DNA of 64,000 bases, taken from positions 1 to 64,000 of IMG/VR virus record IMGVR_UViG_3300032236_001503, one strand, 5' to 3'. Below the pieces are notes generated by a model, which was not told the DNA's origin, ran no database searches, and was given only the letters and a program-made list of their open reading frames with translations. The position numbers were made by a program, and so were the translations under genes. Origin of the DNA: a virus. Below are positions 1 through 11,400 of this stretch, piece by piece; the stretch's first letter is position 1, and every line of letters begins with the position of its first letter.

Positions 1-918
1 ACTAAATACTGATGCATTATTAGCTGATGCTGATTGTAAGAATGAAATTGAATTCCAATTAGCAGAATTGGAGTTAACGTTAGTGAAAACTGATTGATCG
101 TTTGCTGAAATAGCCTGTAAGAAAGATATAGTATTCCAATTTGCACTACTTGAATTAACATTACTGAATACAGAAGCATTGTTAGCTGAATTGGAATTAA
201 CGTTACTATAAACTGATTTATCATTAGCGGATAAAGCCTGTAAAAAAGAAATACTATTCCAGTTTGCGGAATTAGAGTTTACATTACTGAATACTGAAGC
301 ATTATTAGCAGATTGAGATTGAAATCCACTACCTGAATTCCAACCACTACTTAAAGAAAATACCTGACTATAAACAGATTGGTCATTTGCTGATAATCCC
401 TGTAAGAATGAAATGCTGTTCCAATTGGCTGAGTTGGAATTTACATTACTGAATACTGAAGCATTATTAGCAGATTGAGATTGGAAACCACTGCCAGTAT
501 TCCAATTACCACTAAGATTAAATACTTGACTATAAACCGATTGATCATTTGTTGATAATGCTTGCAAGAAAGATATAGTATTCCAATTAGCACTACTTGA
601 ATTTACGTTACTGTAAACAGATTTATTATTTGCTGAAATAGCCTGTAAGAAAGATATGCTATTCCAGTTGGCACTACTTGAATTTACATTACTATAAACT
701 GATGCATTATTAGCTGATGCGGATTGTAAAAAAGATATTGTATTCCAGTTAGCACTATTTGAATTTACGTTACTATAAACTGATTTATCATTTGCTGATA
801 ATGCTTGTAAGAATGAAATACTATTCCAGTTTGCTGAATTAGAATTTACATAACTAAAAACACTTAGATTATTTGCACTTTGAGATTCAAAAAAATTAAT
901 GTTATTCCAATTAGCAGA
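1..918 (-). repeat. Tandem ~81-bp coding repeats (27-residue units)
   Basis: About twelve head-to-tail units of roughly 81 bp, one shortened to 14 residues, all in frame within the partial fibre gene. Two variants alternate: one with SISFLQ-A-LSAND and one with GSGFQSQSANN. The units differ mainly at third codon positions and at a few residues, which suggests old duplication followed by divergence and exchange between units. The array continues past the window edge. Confidence 0.8.
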
Positions 919-1257
919 ATTAGCGCAAACTGAACTAAAAACAGAATTCCAATTAGCTGAAGTTGAAAAAACAGAACTATAAACCGTATTCCATAATCCA
1001 GAATTAGAAGTGACTGAGCTATAAACAGAATTCCAATTGCCTGAAAGCGATCCTAGTGTTACAAGATTAGCGGAATTATTTTGAACCCATGTTGCATAAT
1101 CTAATGTTTCGGTATAACTCGCAAGATCAGTAAAAGCTGCCTTTTTAGTGACACCACCTTGTGAAAGAACGAATAATTCAGTACCAATAAAAGGCGTTGA
1201 TGCCTGTGTTAAATCGGTAATTAGTTTTATTCTATCTGAAGTGATATTGTCAGCCAT
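1..1257 (-). CDS. Tail fibre-like protein, N-terminal part (C-terminus outside window)
   Basis: The reading frame is open from an ATG at 1257 to the window edge, 419 codons. The first 60 or so residues (MADNITSDRIKLITDLTQAS onward, then an ELFVLSQGG turn) look like a short virion-attachment module. After that the protein consists of about twelve copies of a 27-residue unit rich in Ser, Asn and Ala, with core SANWNSISFLQALSAND and a SVYSNVNSN end. Such regular, polar, cysteine-free repeats are typical of fibrous trimeric phage stalks; this is inference from composition and periodicity. The same unit occurs in the N-terminal third of the 1998-residue fibre encoded at 40013-46009, so the two are partial paralogues. 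It lies directly downstream of the RCC1 fibre gene on the same strand. The receptor-binding tip, if any, is beyond the edge. Confidence 0.75.
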   Translation of the reverse strand, partial: MADNITSDRIKLITDLTQASTPFIGTELFVLSQGGVTKKAAFTDLASYTETLDYATWVQNNSANLVTLGSLSGNWNSVYSSVTSNSGLWNTVYSSVFSTSANWNSVFSSVCANSANWNNINFFESQSANNLSVFSYVNSNSANWNSISFLQALSANDKSVYSNVNSNSANWNTISFLQSASANNASVYSNVNSSSANWNSISFLQAISANNKSVYSNVNSSSANWNTISFLQALSTNDQSVYSQVFNLSGNWNTGSGFQSQSANNASVFSNVNSNSANWNSISFLQGLSANDQSVYSQVFSLSSGWNSGSGFQSQSANNASVFSNVNSNSANWNSISFLQALSANDKSVYSNVNSNSANNASVFSNVNSSSANWNTISFLQAISANDQSVFTNVNSNSANWNSISFLQSASANNASVFS

Positions 1258-1263
1258 ATAGTA

Positions 1264-1269
1264 TATTTA
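1264..1269 (-). promoter_or_regulatory. Late-type motif TAAATA before the partial fibre
   Basis: GGTAAATA lies with only 6 bases between the motif and the ATG at 1257. It overlaps the TAG stop of the preceding gene. It resembles the T4 late promoter core TATAAATA. Confidence 0.5.
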
Positions 1270-1270
1270 C

Positions 1271-4200
1271 CTATAATTGATAGGTTTCTGTTGGTACATA
1301 ATACCAAGAGTTAGCATTACCCAATCCTAGTTGACCGTAGTTGTTCATACCACACATATATACTCTACCTTCTTGTGTTATTATTTGTAAGAATATTTGA
1401 TTTGAATAACCAACAATAGCAATACTTTGAGCATTTTGTTTAGGTAATTTTACTTGTGTTAATGTTGTTACATAAGGCTGTTCACTATCGAATGCCAAAC
1501 CACCCCAACCATTATATCCACATGTGAATACTCTTCCATCATTTGTTAATAGAGCAAATGCACCATCTGCTGCTGTGAAATCTTTAACCAATCCACTTGA
1601 CCAAGACCAATTTGGTACGGCTGCAACACCAGTTCTATATGTTGGATATACTGGATTGTGCATTGGAACAGGTGTTGGGTGAGCAGCCCCATCTGTTGTT
1701 CCGATACCTAATTCACCCCATGTATTTCGCCCCCAACTCCATAATTGACCATAACCATCTAATGCGTAACATGCGGTATGATCGCCTATTAAACTAAATG
1801 TTTCGAATTTTACAATATTACTAAGAGAAGTGATTTTTGTTGCATAATTTCTATTTGTTGTATCACCCAATCCTAATGCACCAATTCCATTATATCCAGT
1901 TGACCATAATGTTCCATCGTTACATAAGAAATATGTTGCACCAGTTCCTGATACGCCACCATTACTACCATAAACTGCTTTAACATTACCAATTGGTAAA
2001 TTCACACCACTCATTACGTTGCCGAATGTTGGTATATAAGAACCATATCCTGATGATCCTCTACCTAATTCACCATAATTAGTCCATCCACAACCCTGAA
2101 CTTGTCCATTATTAAATAGTATAAATAAACTTTGACTATTACTTGAGTCACCAGTATTTAATATTTGTTTTATTCCACTACTATTGGTCAATGATATCGG
2201 TATTGGTGTTGGGTGTGCAGAACCATCTGTTGAACCTATTCCAAGTTGTCCATAGCCATTATAACCCCATGTCCAAATTGTACCATCTGCTGTCATCGCA
2301 ATACATGTTATGTATGCTGCCTGATCTTCAGATTCATTTACTGCGAATTTAACAACCGCACGTTTTGGATTAATATTACCTTCTTGTCCACCGAAGTAAA
2401 CTTTATTCATGAATGTTTCATGTTCAGTGCTACCGTTTCCAAGATTTCCGTAATTGTTATAACCACTTGCCCATAAAACACCATTTGAATCTAATACATA
2501 TAAAGATAATCCTGCTTGCCAATATTCAACAGGTCTTCCATATGGAGTTGCCGAATCTGTTGGTGTTACTGATACTGGTGTGTATGAGTATATATCAGCA
2601 TAATATCCCATTGGAATGGTTCCATAATATGATCTACCTGCGCTAAACATTCTACCATCCCAATATAAAACAGCAGAAGTTTGTCCACCTCTTCCATACT
2701 TGTTTGGTAATGCCGAGTAATCAGCTAAAGCATATGCTATTGCACCAGATCCACTACCACCACTAATAGTTACATTGGGGTGTTGTAAATAACCTTTACC
2801 AGCGTTTGTTACGGTTATACTTGTAACAACTCCACCTGCAATATTCGCTACAGCAGTTGCTTGAATATTATTACCAATGATATCAGTTGGTGCATCTATT
2901 GTAACACTTGGTGGTGTTACATAACCACTTCCACCATTTCCCACGATGATATTTCTAACTGAACCGTTTACAACGGCTCTACTAACATTTGTAAGATCAC
3001 CTAATACATTAACGCTACCACTAATAACTACATTGTTAGTATAGATATTACCTGTTGTACTTAAATTATTAACATATGTAAAATTTGGTTGCGTTGCGGT
3101 AATATTTGAACCTAAAATAAAGGTATTAGTTTGATTATTTGTATTGTTACTAACACCACCTAAAATTGCTGAACAATTTCCGGATGCGATATTACTACTA
3201 CCACCAGCAACGGTTGACCAAGATCCAGATGCTGTATTGATAGCACCACCAGCAACGGTTGAATATATTCCCGAAGCAGTATTACTATTACCACCAGCAA
3301 CGGTTGAAATATTGCCATTAGCGATATTACCTGCTCCACCACCAACTGTTGATTCATATCCAGCTTGATTGTTACCACCACCAGCTATAGTTGATGCACG
3401 ACCTGATGCAGTATTACAAATACCACCGCCAACAGAAGAATATACACCGGATGCGGTATTGTTTAATCCACCATCAATATGTGAATAACATGCTGAAATT
3501 AAGTTACCAGCACCACCAGTGATTGATGAATCAACACCAGCCGAAGTGATTAAATTATTTTGTCCACCAAAAACCGATGAGAAGTTAGCACACGCACAAT
3601 TTCCACCATATACATATCTCAATGATGAAAGAGATGTGCCAGTTGTAAAGAAACTACCTGATGCAAGAACACCAGTTAAGTTTGAACCATTACCAATGTA
3701 ATTTCCATAAACGTAACCGCATGAACTTATATTATTAACATATGTAAAATTAGGTTGTCCTGCTGTGATATTTGAACCTAAAATAAATGTATTTGCTTGA
3801 TTATTTGTATTGTTGGCTGAACCAGCAGCTACGAATGAAACCAATCCATTTGTTGTATTACATGAACCACCAGCTACTGTGGAATATCTACCGGAAGCCG
3901 TGTTGCATGAACCACCGATTACAGTGGATGCAAAGTTACAAGCGTTATTAAATTGTCCACCTAAAACAGAAGCCGCAGTGCATGTTGCATTATTACAATA
4001 GCCTCCTCCGATATTTGAATATGCACCAGATGTTGTATTATATTGACCACCAGTAATGTTAGAATAACAATTACAAACATTGTTGCATCTTCCACCAACA
4101 ACACTTGAGAACGTACATGCTACTTGATTTGATGAACCACCTGTGATGCTGGAGCAATTAGCCGTTACGTTATTTGAAATACCACCAGCTACAACTGAAT

Positions 4201-5458
4201 AGTTTCCAGTTGCGGTATTATTATAACCACCAGTTATAACAGTATAACATGCTGATGCTGTGTTGTTTTTACCACCAACGACACTTGAGTAATTAGCAGA
4301 AGCGGTATTATTAACACCACCTAAAATATTCGCATAACCTGATATATTTGTATTGTTATTGGTTCCAATCGATATTGATTTATTGCCACTAATTTGACCA
4401 TTTACGGTAAGCGTTGCATTTGGAGTTGATGTATTAATACCAACATTTGCGTTTTGATCTATTGCAAATGCTGTGATTGATGGTGTATTACCAAATACTG
4501 AACTAATGTAATATTTGTTTTGTAATTCATCATAAGATGTAATGAAACCAGACATTGCGTATGTTCCGGTTCCATATTCACCAATAAAAAGAACAGGAGC
4601 TAAACCATCATTTGCAATACCATTTGTTAAATAAACATAACTTGTGGATAATACAGGTGTAAAAATATTACTTTGTGCGCTAATATTTCCTGCAACGGTT
4701 AAATTCGCATTTGGCTTTGATGTACCAATACCAACATAACCACTTGTTGAGCCATCAACATAAAAAGCAGTATTAGAATTAACAGTCGCTACGATAACTG
4801 GATACGGGCCAGTTTGCGTTAAATTTAATGTTGTTCTGGTTCCATTATTAATTATATCTAAACCTTGACTAGAGAGAACCGCTGTTGTATTTGTTATAAT
4901 TCCACCAGAAACATAGAAATTACCAGTTACACGCAAATTACCATTTGCATTGATGTCTCCAACGACATCCAATGGATAAACTGGGTGTGTATTACCAATA
5001 CCCACTTTACCACCCATGAATGTTGCTACTGGTACACCTGATGGTGATTGTACATATATACCATTGCCACCTGAAATCATACCAGTAACAGTTTGGTATC
5101 CTATTACCGTAGAATTACCACTTAATCCTAAATTTCCTGCTGCAAAAATATTACCATTTGTTACTAAATTGTTGATATTTAATGCACCATTTATATACTG
5201 ATCACCAGTTGAACTTATATTACCAACAACCGTTAATGCTGCATTTGGATGACCTGTACCAATACCAACATTACCACCCATGAATACGGCAGAATATGCA
5301 CTTGTGGGTGGAACTACAGCACTTAACCCACCCGATAAAACGAAATCACCATAAAAGGGAGCGTCAAAACTGGCTATCGGATCATGAGATGAATCAGGAT
5401 TTGTAGCTGATGCATAAGTGTGGTGATTCTGTCTATGATATTTGGAATTCGGTCTCAT
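1271..5458 (-). CDS. Giant tail fibre: YadA-head-like repeats plus C-terminal RCC1-type propeller
   Basis: 1395 residues. From about residue 60 there are several VGIGT-(S/T)-xPNAxLTVxGxIS modules, a common phage fibre motif. Residues about 360-790 are dozens of hairpin repeats of the form GGxxNxASGxxSxVxGG, the YadA-head-like fold of trimeric adhesins. Residues about 830-905 hold two GGSGYxxPPxVTI glycine-rich units. From about residue 915 to the end come repeats with the WGYNGYGQLG signature and alternating DGxxWxxGxN segments, which is the RCC1 beta-propeller pattern. Likely role: a trimeric fibre carrying three propellers as a host-contact tip (inference). The gene is co-directional with the other fibre and baseplate genes. 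RCC1 repeats are best known from eukaryotic GEFs, but here no GEF function is implied. Confidence 0.8.
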   Translation of the reverse strand: MRPNSKYHRQNHHTYASATNPDSSHDPIASFDAPFYGDFVLSGGLSAVVPPTSAYSAVFMGGNVGIGTGHPNAALTVVGNISSTGDQYINGALNINNLVTNGNIFAAGNLGLSGNSTVIGYQTVTGMISGGNGIYVQSPSGVPVATFMGGKVGIGNTHPVYPLDVVGDINANGNLRVTGNFYVSGGIITNTTAVLSSQGLDIINNGTRTTLNLTQTGPYPVIVATVNSNTAFYVDGSTSGYVGIGTSKPNANLTVAGNISAQSNIFTPVLSTSYVYLTNGIANDGLAPVLFIGEYGTGTYAMSGFITSYDELQNKYYISSVFGNTPSITAFAIDQNANVGINTSTPNATLTVNGQISGNKSISIGTNNNTNISGYANILGGVNNTASANYSSVVGGKNNTASACYTVITGGYNNTATGNYSVVAGGISNNVTANCSSITGGSSNQVACTFSSVVGGRCNNVCNCYSNITGGQYNTTSGAYSNIGGGYCNNATCTAASVLGGQFNNACNFASTVIGGSCNTASGRYSTVAGGSCNTTNGLVSFVAAGSANNTNNQANTFILGSNITAGQPNFTYVNNISSCGYVYGNYIGNGSNLTGVLASGSFFTTGTSLSSLRYVYGGNCACANFSSVFGGQNNLITSAGVDSSITGGAGNLISACYSHIDGGLNNTASGVYSSVGGGICNTASGRASTIAGGGNNQAGYESTVGGGAGNIANGNISTVAGGNSNTASGIYSTVAGGAINTASGSWSTVAGGSSNIASGNCSAILGGVSNNTNNQTNTFILGSNITATQPNFTYVNNLSTTGNIYTNNVVISGSVNVLGDLTNVSRAVVNGSVRNIIVGNGGSGYVTPPSVTIDAPTDIIGNNIQATAVANIAGGVVTSITVTNAGKGYLQHPNVTISGGSGSGAIAYALADYSALPNKYGRGGQTSAVLYWDGRMFSAGRSYYGTIPMGYYADIYSYTPVSVTPTDSATPYGRPVEYWQAGLSLYVLDSNGVLWASGYNNYGNLGNGSTEHETFMNKVYFGGQEGNINPKRAVVKFAVNESEDQAAYITCIAMTADGTIWTWGYNGYGQLGIGSTDGSAHPTPIPISLTNSSGIKQILNTGDSSNSQSLFILFNNGQVQGCGWTNYGELGRGSSGYGSYIPTFGNVMSGVNLPIGNVKAVYGSNGGVSGTGATYFLCNDGTLWSTGYNGIGALGLGDTTNRNYATKITSLSNIVKFETFSLIGDHTACYALDGYGQLWSWGRNTWGELGIGTTDGAAHPTPVPMHNPVYPTYRTGVAAVPNWSWSSGLVKDFTAADGAFALLTNDGRVFTCGYNGWGGLAFDSEQPYVTTLTQVKLPKQNAQSIAIVGYSNQIFLQIITQEGRVYMCGMNNYGQLGLGNANSWYYVPTETYQL

Positions 5459-5467
5459 TACTATTAA

Positions 5468-5473
5468 TAATTA
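5468..5473 (-). promoter_or_regulatory. Variant late-type motif GGATAATTA before the RCC1 fibre
   Basis: AAGGATAATTATTA lies 9 bases from the ATG at 5458. Nearly the same sequence precedes the cysteine-rich fibre gene (35751-35756), so the pair look like a shared TAATTA variant of the TAARTA motif. Confidence 0.35.
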
Positions 5474-5476
5474 TCC

Positions 5477-8400
5477 TTAAGAACTTGCATTAGGGTAAAA
5501 TGTATCATTACAACAATCTGATGATGCTTCACCCCATGTTTTTGTTAACTGTTGACTTGATGAAAATGAATATGAACTTGGGAAATTACTCTGTAATTCG
5601 GCATATGTTATTGGATTAATGTTACATATACGAATTACTGGTAATGTGAGATTGTAACACGACATGCCCTTCCAAGACCAACAGAATGGATTACTGCAAC
5701 CAGTATTAATACCAGAAAGGTTTCTGTTATCGGTAACTGTTAAATAACCTGCCAAGTAATTTAAAGCATTATATATTTTACCCAATTCTCTATTGAGAAC
5801 CTGTGGGATATTAAATTCATTTACGCCAACTTGAACATTTTCATTTTCTATATCATCAGCAAAAACTGGTCTACTTGAAACTAAAATTGGTGTTTTTGAA
5901 AAGTATTGAATTTGACCATAAGGTGTTGATTCCGTTACAATAACGAATTTTGAATTCATTGTATTTCTAAATGTTTTAATATTCTGAATCAATCGGGTAA
6001 ATGCACGATTGTAAACATTATCCATAGTAAATTCATCTCTTGATATTAGTATTTGATCCTTTGTCCAATATTGGTAAGGTAATCCTTCACCAACCTTAAA
6101 TAAGGTTACAATATCCTGACATTTTATAATACTATTTGATGTCGAAAATACTAGAGATTCACTATTTGAATATTTAGCGGAAGTAAAATTCAAAAATTCT
6201 ACACTTGGTATTTTATCAACATATGATATAAACGTTCCAGTTAATGTAAATTTGATTATTTCATTACTATATAAAACATACATGAAATTTCCATTTTTAT
6301 CAAAGATGATCTTAATTGGTTTTGCTTTAAGATTTATTCCATTTTGATCGGTTAATTGGAAACTGGTGATTAAATCACCCATAGTATCAAAAACATAAAT
6401 CTTATTACTGATTGTTAAAATATATGGAAATTCTGTCGTTGGGTGTACAGCAAAACATTCTGGATTATTTGTATAAATTGGTTTAATTGAAGTTCCCACA
6501 TTTATATCAAATTCTTCGTTATAATATGTATAAATCCAGTTTAAATCTTCAGTATAATGTTTTAAACAATGGTTTTGATAGTCTAAAACATAAACATTAT
6601 CATTTAAATAAATTAATTCTGTGGGAGAATTAAATTTATTTGGATCTTGTCTTCCACCATAGTTTCCAACCACTAATTGAATATTAATTTCGTTTATGTA
6701 ATCAAAACTTAAATTGAGTTTATATATTTTATTGTAATATTGATCTAAGACATATAAATTTTGACTCGGTTCATCGTAATCGATTGAAACCGGATTCACT
6801 AATAATTGATATACTTCATTTATATTATCAAAAAATATTTCCGTTGGATTTGCACCAGTTGTAAATGCTCTCGCACTCAAACCATCAAGTACAAATGTGT
6901 AGTAATCAGTTTGAACTAAATCTTTAATATTTGAAAATGATGGAGATACTGCATTTTGTGCAGAACTTACGGTTGCGTAATTTGGATGAACGTAATCACC
7001 TGATAAGAAATCCTGAGTATGCCACTGAATACCTCTGCCTACATTATTTTGACTAGTACCAAGCCACCCATAGAATAATGTTGGTGAATCAGTATTAATA
7101 GTTTGGGTATTGTATATTAAATATTCCAAATTATCATAGAGACGACTCATTGCGGTATTAAATATATCCGCATCAGCATATTCATTTGGTTGAATATCAA
7201 CTTGATCCACTGTCCAAGGAAGAGTTAAATATTCCTCGGTTAATAATCTTATTTTCGATTGATCATAAGTGGGCCATGTATTATAAACTGTAATCGCATG
7301 TGTATTAGGTAATTGAAAACTTAATGATGAACCATTGTTATAATTAACTTGATATGATAACGTGTATGTTCCCTCTGATTGATAAGAATGTTGTGTTATA
7401 TCATTGACTAAATGATAAGCTGATAAGCCATCTCCAAAATATATGTTATAAGAAGTTATTGCTACATTTGCTTCTGGTGTATTTTGTAGATAAGGTGTTT
7501 TGAATTGTATAAAAATATTATCGCCTGTTGTTGCGTAATAAGATGAAATATAAATTTCTGGCTTTACTGCTGTTGCATAAACAACAAATGATTCTGTTGC
7601 TGTTGTAAGTTTCTGTTCAATCACATTCCATGAATCATATGATCCAGTATAGCTAGTAGCTAAATTGTATGTAGTTGATGGGATGTAAGCTGAGAGTGTA
7701 GCCGATGCATTTAATAATAAATGATTTTGAACATAGTTATCAACCGTTAATGGTTGGGAACCATCTCCAATATTTAAGATAAACAAATCATAAAGACCAT
7801 TTACCATTGGCACATTTATCTGACTAACCCATCCACCCGAAAGCGACGATAATGAATATGTTACATATGAATTAGGGTTTTGTAATGCTCGTACAGGTGT
7901 ATTTGCTGTATTAGGAACAGTGAGTGTTTGTAAAACACCAACGAATATATTATTATCAAGATCGATTGATGTTACTGGTGTAAATTGTAAACCTAGTTGT
8001 GTTACTGTATTGTAATCAAAAACAACAGCTGTATCTACAGTTGAAAACTGTAATTGTAAAGTATCATAACCAACCAATTTAGGTGATTGATTAAATGCTG
8101 ATAATCCATTTTTTGAATATGTTAAATTATTAAAACTATTAGTGTTTGATGCAATTGAATAATTTCCTAGATATAAACCAGATGTAGAATTGTTTGAAGT
8201 TAACCCGATATAATTTAAAGAGTTAACTGATCTACGAGGGAAAAAATTATTGAATGCCGTTAGGTAAACAGTTAATCCTCTATTTGATGATAGATCGTTT
8301 ACATAAGGTAAATTAATTAAGTGATTATTGGTATTAAAAGTGGAAAATAATGATACCGATGGGTCATTTAAATTTGCATAACCGTATTGATATAACCCAC

Positions 8401-11400
8401 CTTTATTTGCTGAAACATAAAAATTCTGTGAATTTGTATTATTGTGAGCATAAGCAGTTGGTGCTTGTGATACTGTAAAATTATTATTATTAACAATAGT
8501 CAGATATCCACTATTTCCTTGATGCCAAGTATATGGTGGATATATTAAAAAGTTAGTTGGTGCAAAGAATTGTGCAGTTGGTAATGTGTATATAGTTTGT
8601 GTTGAAACTAAATTATGAGGAATTGTCCACCCAGCAATTGTTGCACTCAATGCACATAATGATACATTTGTTGATGTAACACTAGGTGAGGAGATTACAT
8701 AATTAAAGGTAGAAATACTACTGAGATTTGCTGATGTTGAACTCAGTGAATAATAATGCCCTGTATTATCCGTTATTACCCATTGAATAACAGGAGCAAC
8801 TAAATTGGATACGATTTCACCAGTTGAAAATTTAAAACTATTAAAATCTGTATTTGGTCTAGATAGTACATTATTCGCAGATGTATTTGCGATAAATGGT
8901 GAATTTTGAGGAGAATAAATTATATATTCTAATTGATAGAATTGATTTATATCATACCAAGAAATTTCCTGATTAACCACATTAGTTACAACACCATTGG
9001 TGACTGTTATTTGAACTGGAACCAATACGGGTCTAGGACCTAACCAAGGATATAATTGTATTATTGGTTGTGATTGGAAATATATGTTTACAACTTCTCC
9101 TGTAAAGTTATATGCTGTTCTAAAATATGTATTAAAAATGTTATCTGATGGATAATCTAAAACACTAATATTACTATTTCCTATGGTATATGGATTATTG
9201 TAATGCGATATCGCTGATACCGATAAATTGTGAATATTAAATGAGTTTAGAGATGAACTTAATTGTACATTTAAAACTATAGAGCTTAGATAATCAGAAA
9301 AATTAGTACTACCGTTACTATATGTATTTCCAATAAATGGTGTATTATTATAAAAAGCAGTAATTGGTAAATTAGTTGTTTTGTTATCGTAACTCCAAAC
9401 CCAATACATTGGAATGCCTGTTGGGATTTGATATGAATTTTGGTTGTATGGAACCGTTGCAGTTACGGTATATGATACAGTTTTTCCCAAAATTTGCGTA
9501 TTTGCGACACCAACATTAAATTTATTATGTGAGAGGATATTGAATAAATTTGGATTAGATGAAAGAGTTGCAGTTTGATTATATTTCTGAGAGGAAAGAG
9601 TTACGTTTACGGTGTTAGGACCGTATCCCGAAACCGAAACCGTCCAACTGTTACTATTAAATGGAATTGGTTGATTTATTGGAATTGCTGATAAAAATGT
9701 TCCATCTGGATTAACTGATTGTAAAGTGATATTACAATTTGGATTAACATTATTGGAATTAAAATTCCAACTTATTAAAGAATTACCTTGTAATGATGAA
9801 TTGGTATCACTTAATGTTAAAAGATTTTTTGATGGGAAATCTGGGTAAGATGTCAAGAATGAAGAATCTACTGTTATATTATCTGCTTCTTCATTTATTA
9901 CCTTTAATGATATAGGATAACCGAGTGCTGCCTTATATACATTATTTTGTCCTGATGCAAAATGTATAAATGTTGCATTATTTGATTCGGAAATATAATT
10001 AAAGATGCTACTACTTAAACGGGTTCTTAATGTTATATTAAAGGGTCCGTACGATGATAATGGATAAACTAAAAGGAATTGTGATCCTTCTGATGTTGGG
10101 ACAAACGGTGAATTTATAATATCATAAACCTGATCTAGATTAGATCCATAATAACAAAATATCTCATCTAATACATATGGTGTATTTTTTGGAAAATCAA
10201 TTACATTTAAAGAGATGAAATCATTTGGAGCATATGTTGGTAAGTCAACATTTAATATACCAAAATCACTAGCTAAACATGATGAAAGATAAACAAATTC
10301 GGTTTGTCCATATTGAGTAGCACCGGATGCGGTGTATTGTTTGGTTACACCACTTGATAAGTTAAATCTTAAACTATAAGTGTCACTTGGATTTGGGAAT
10401 GCATTATTGGTAAATGATGTTTTAAATGAATAATAATGCGGTGAATATGGAATAGTCCAAACCATAGTATCGAATGGTGTTGACCCATCACTAATCGGTA
10501 CGTTTAATGGAATTAAACCAGAATTACTTGTTACAAATGTAGTTGAGCCAACACTAGAAAGTGTATTGGATAAACTATTAAAATAGTAAGGAGATTCCGC
10601 TATATATTTTAATTTTAACGATTGACTTGCTGCGTTGAAATCAGGTTTACAATAAGGATATCTATTTCCGAAATTATCTTTATATGTAGCATTATTATAT
10701 CTGAAACTCGTAGGGGAATTACATGATAATGATATTGATAAAATACAATTGCTGAAATCTTGAAGTGGTGCGCTTGGGTTTATCGAACTCTGTGTTAATT
10801 GTAAAGTCTGATAATTTATTGAGTTTAAATTAAAATTATTAATGAATGATGAACGAAAATCATACCATAAAGTAGGTACTTCTTCTGGAAAGAACTGACC
10901 AAGTGGAATCATCTGATTCCATAGGTAGTTATAAGTTGTAATATTGTATTTTATATTAATTGAATTTGGTACAATATAAATGTTATTATCTTCCAATTGA
11001 ACATTGAAACTAAAAGGATTAAAATTAGGAGTATATGTTAAAACATTGTTTATTACGTTTTTTGATGCTGATAAACTATAAACCAAATTAACTGGTATAG
11101 AATTTCCTCTTATAGGATTAAAATATGGTTGATTGAATTTATAATTGGTATGTTTAACATAAGAATCGTGATCAACAACATTACTACCCACGAATAAAAC
11201 ATTAGTTGAAAGTAATACGGTTGAAGTTTGTAAATTAAACGTTCCGTTATTATTAGCTGAAAGTGAAATTGGTTTTAAAAATAATCTTTGTGGATACAAT
11301 AAATAAGCAGCATCAAATAGATTATTTGCAGTATTAGTTTGATTAATTGATGATAATACTGGATTTTGTGATGAATTATTATCAAATGAACTAATTGAAA

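Noticed and set aside
1597-5201. Several plus-strand open frames inside the RCC1/YadA fibre gene
   Set aside because: They are complementary shadows of a repetitive minus-strand gene, rich in Pro/Ala or His/Leu by codon reflection, with no promoter motif or recognisable product.
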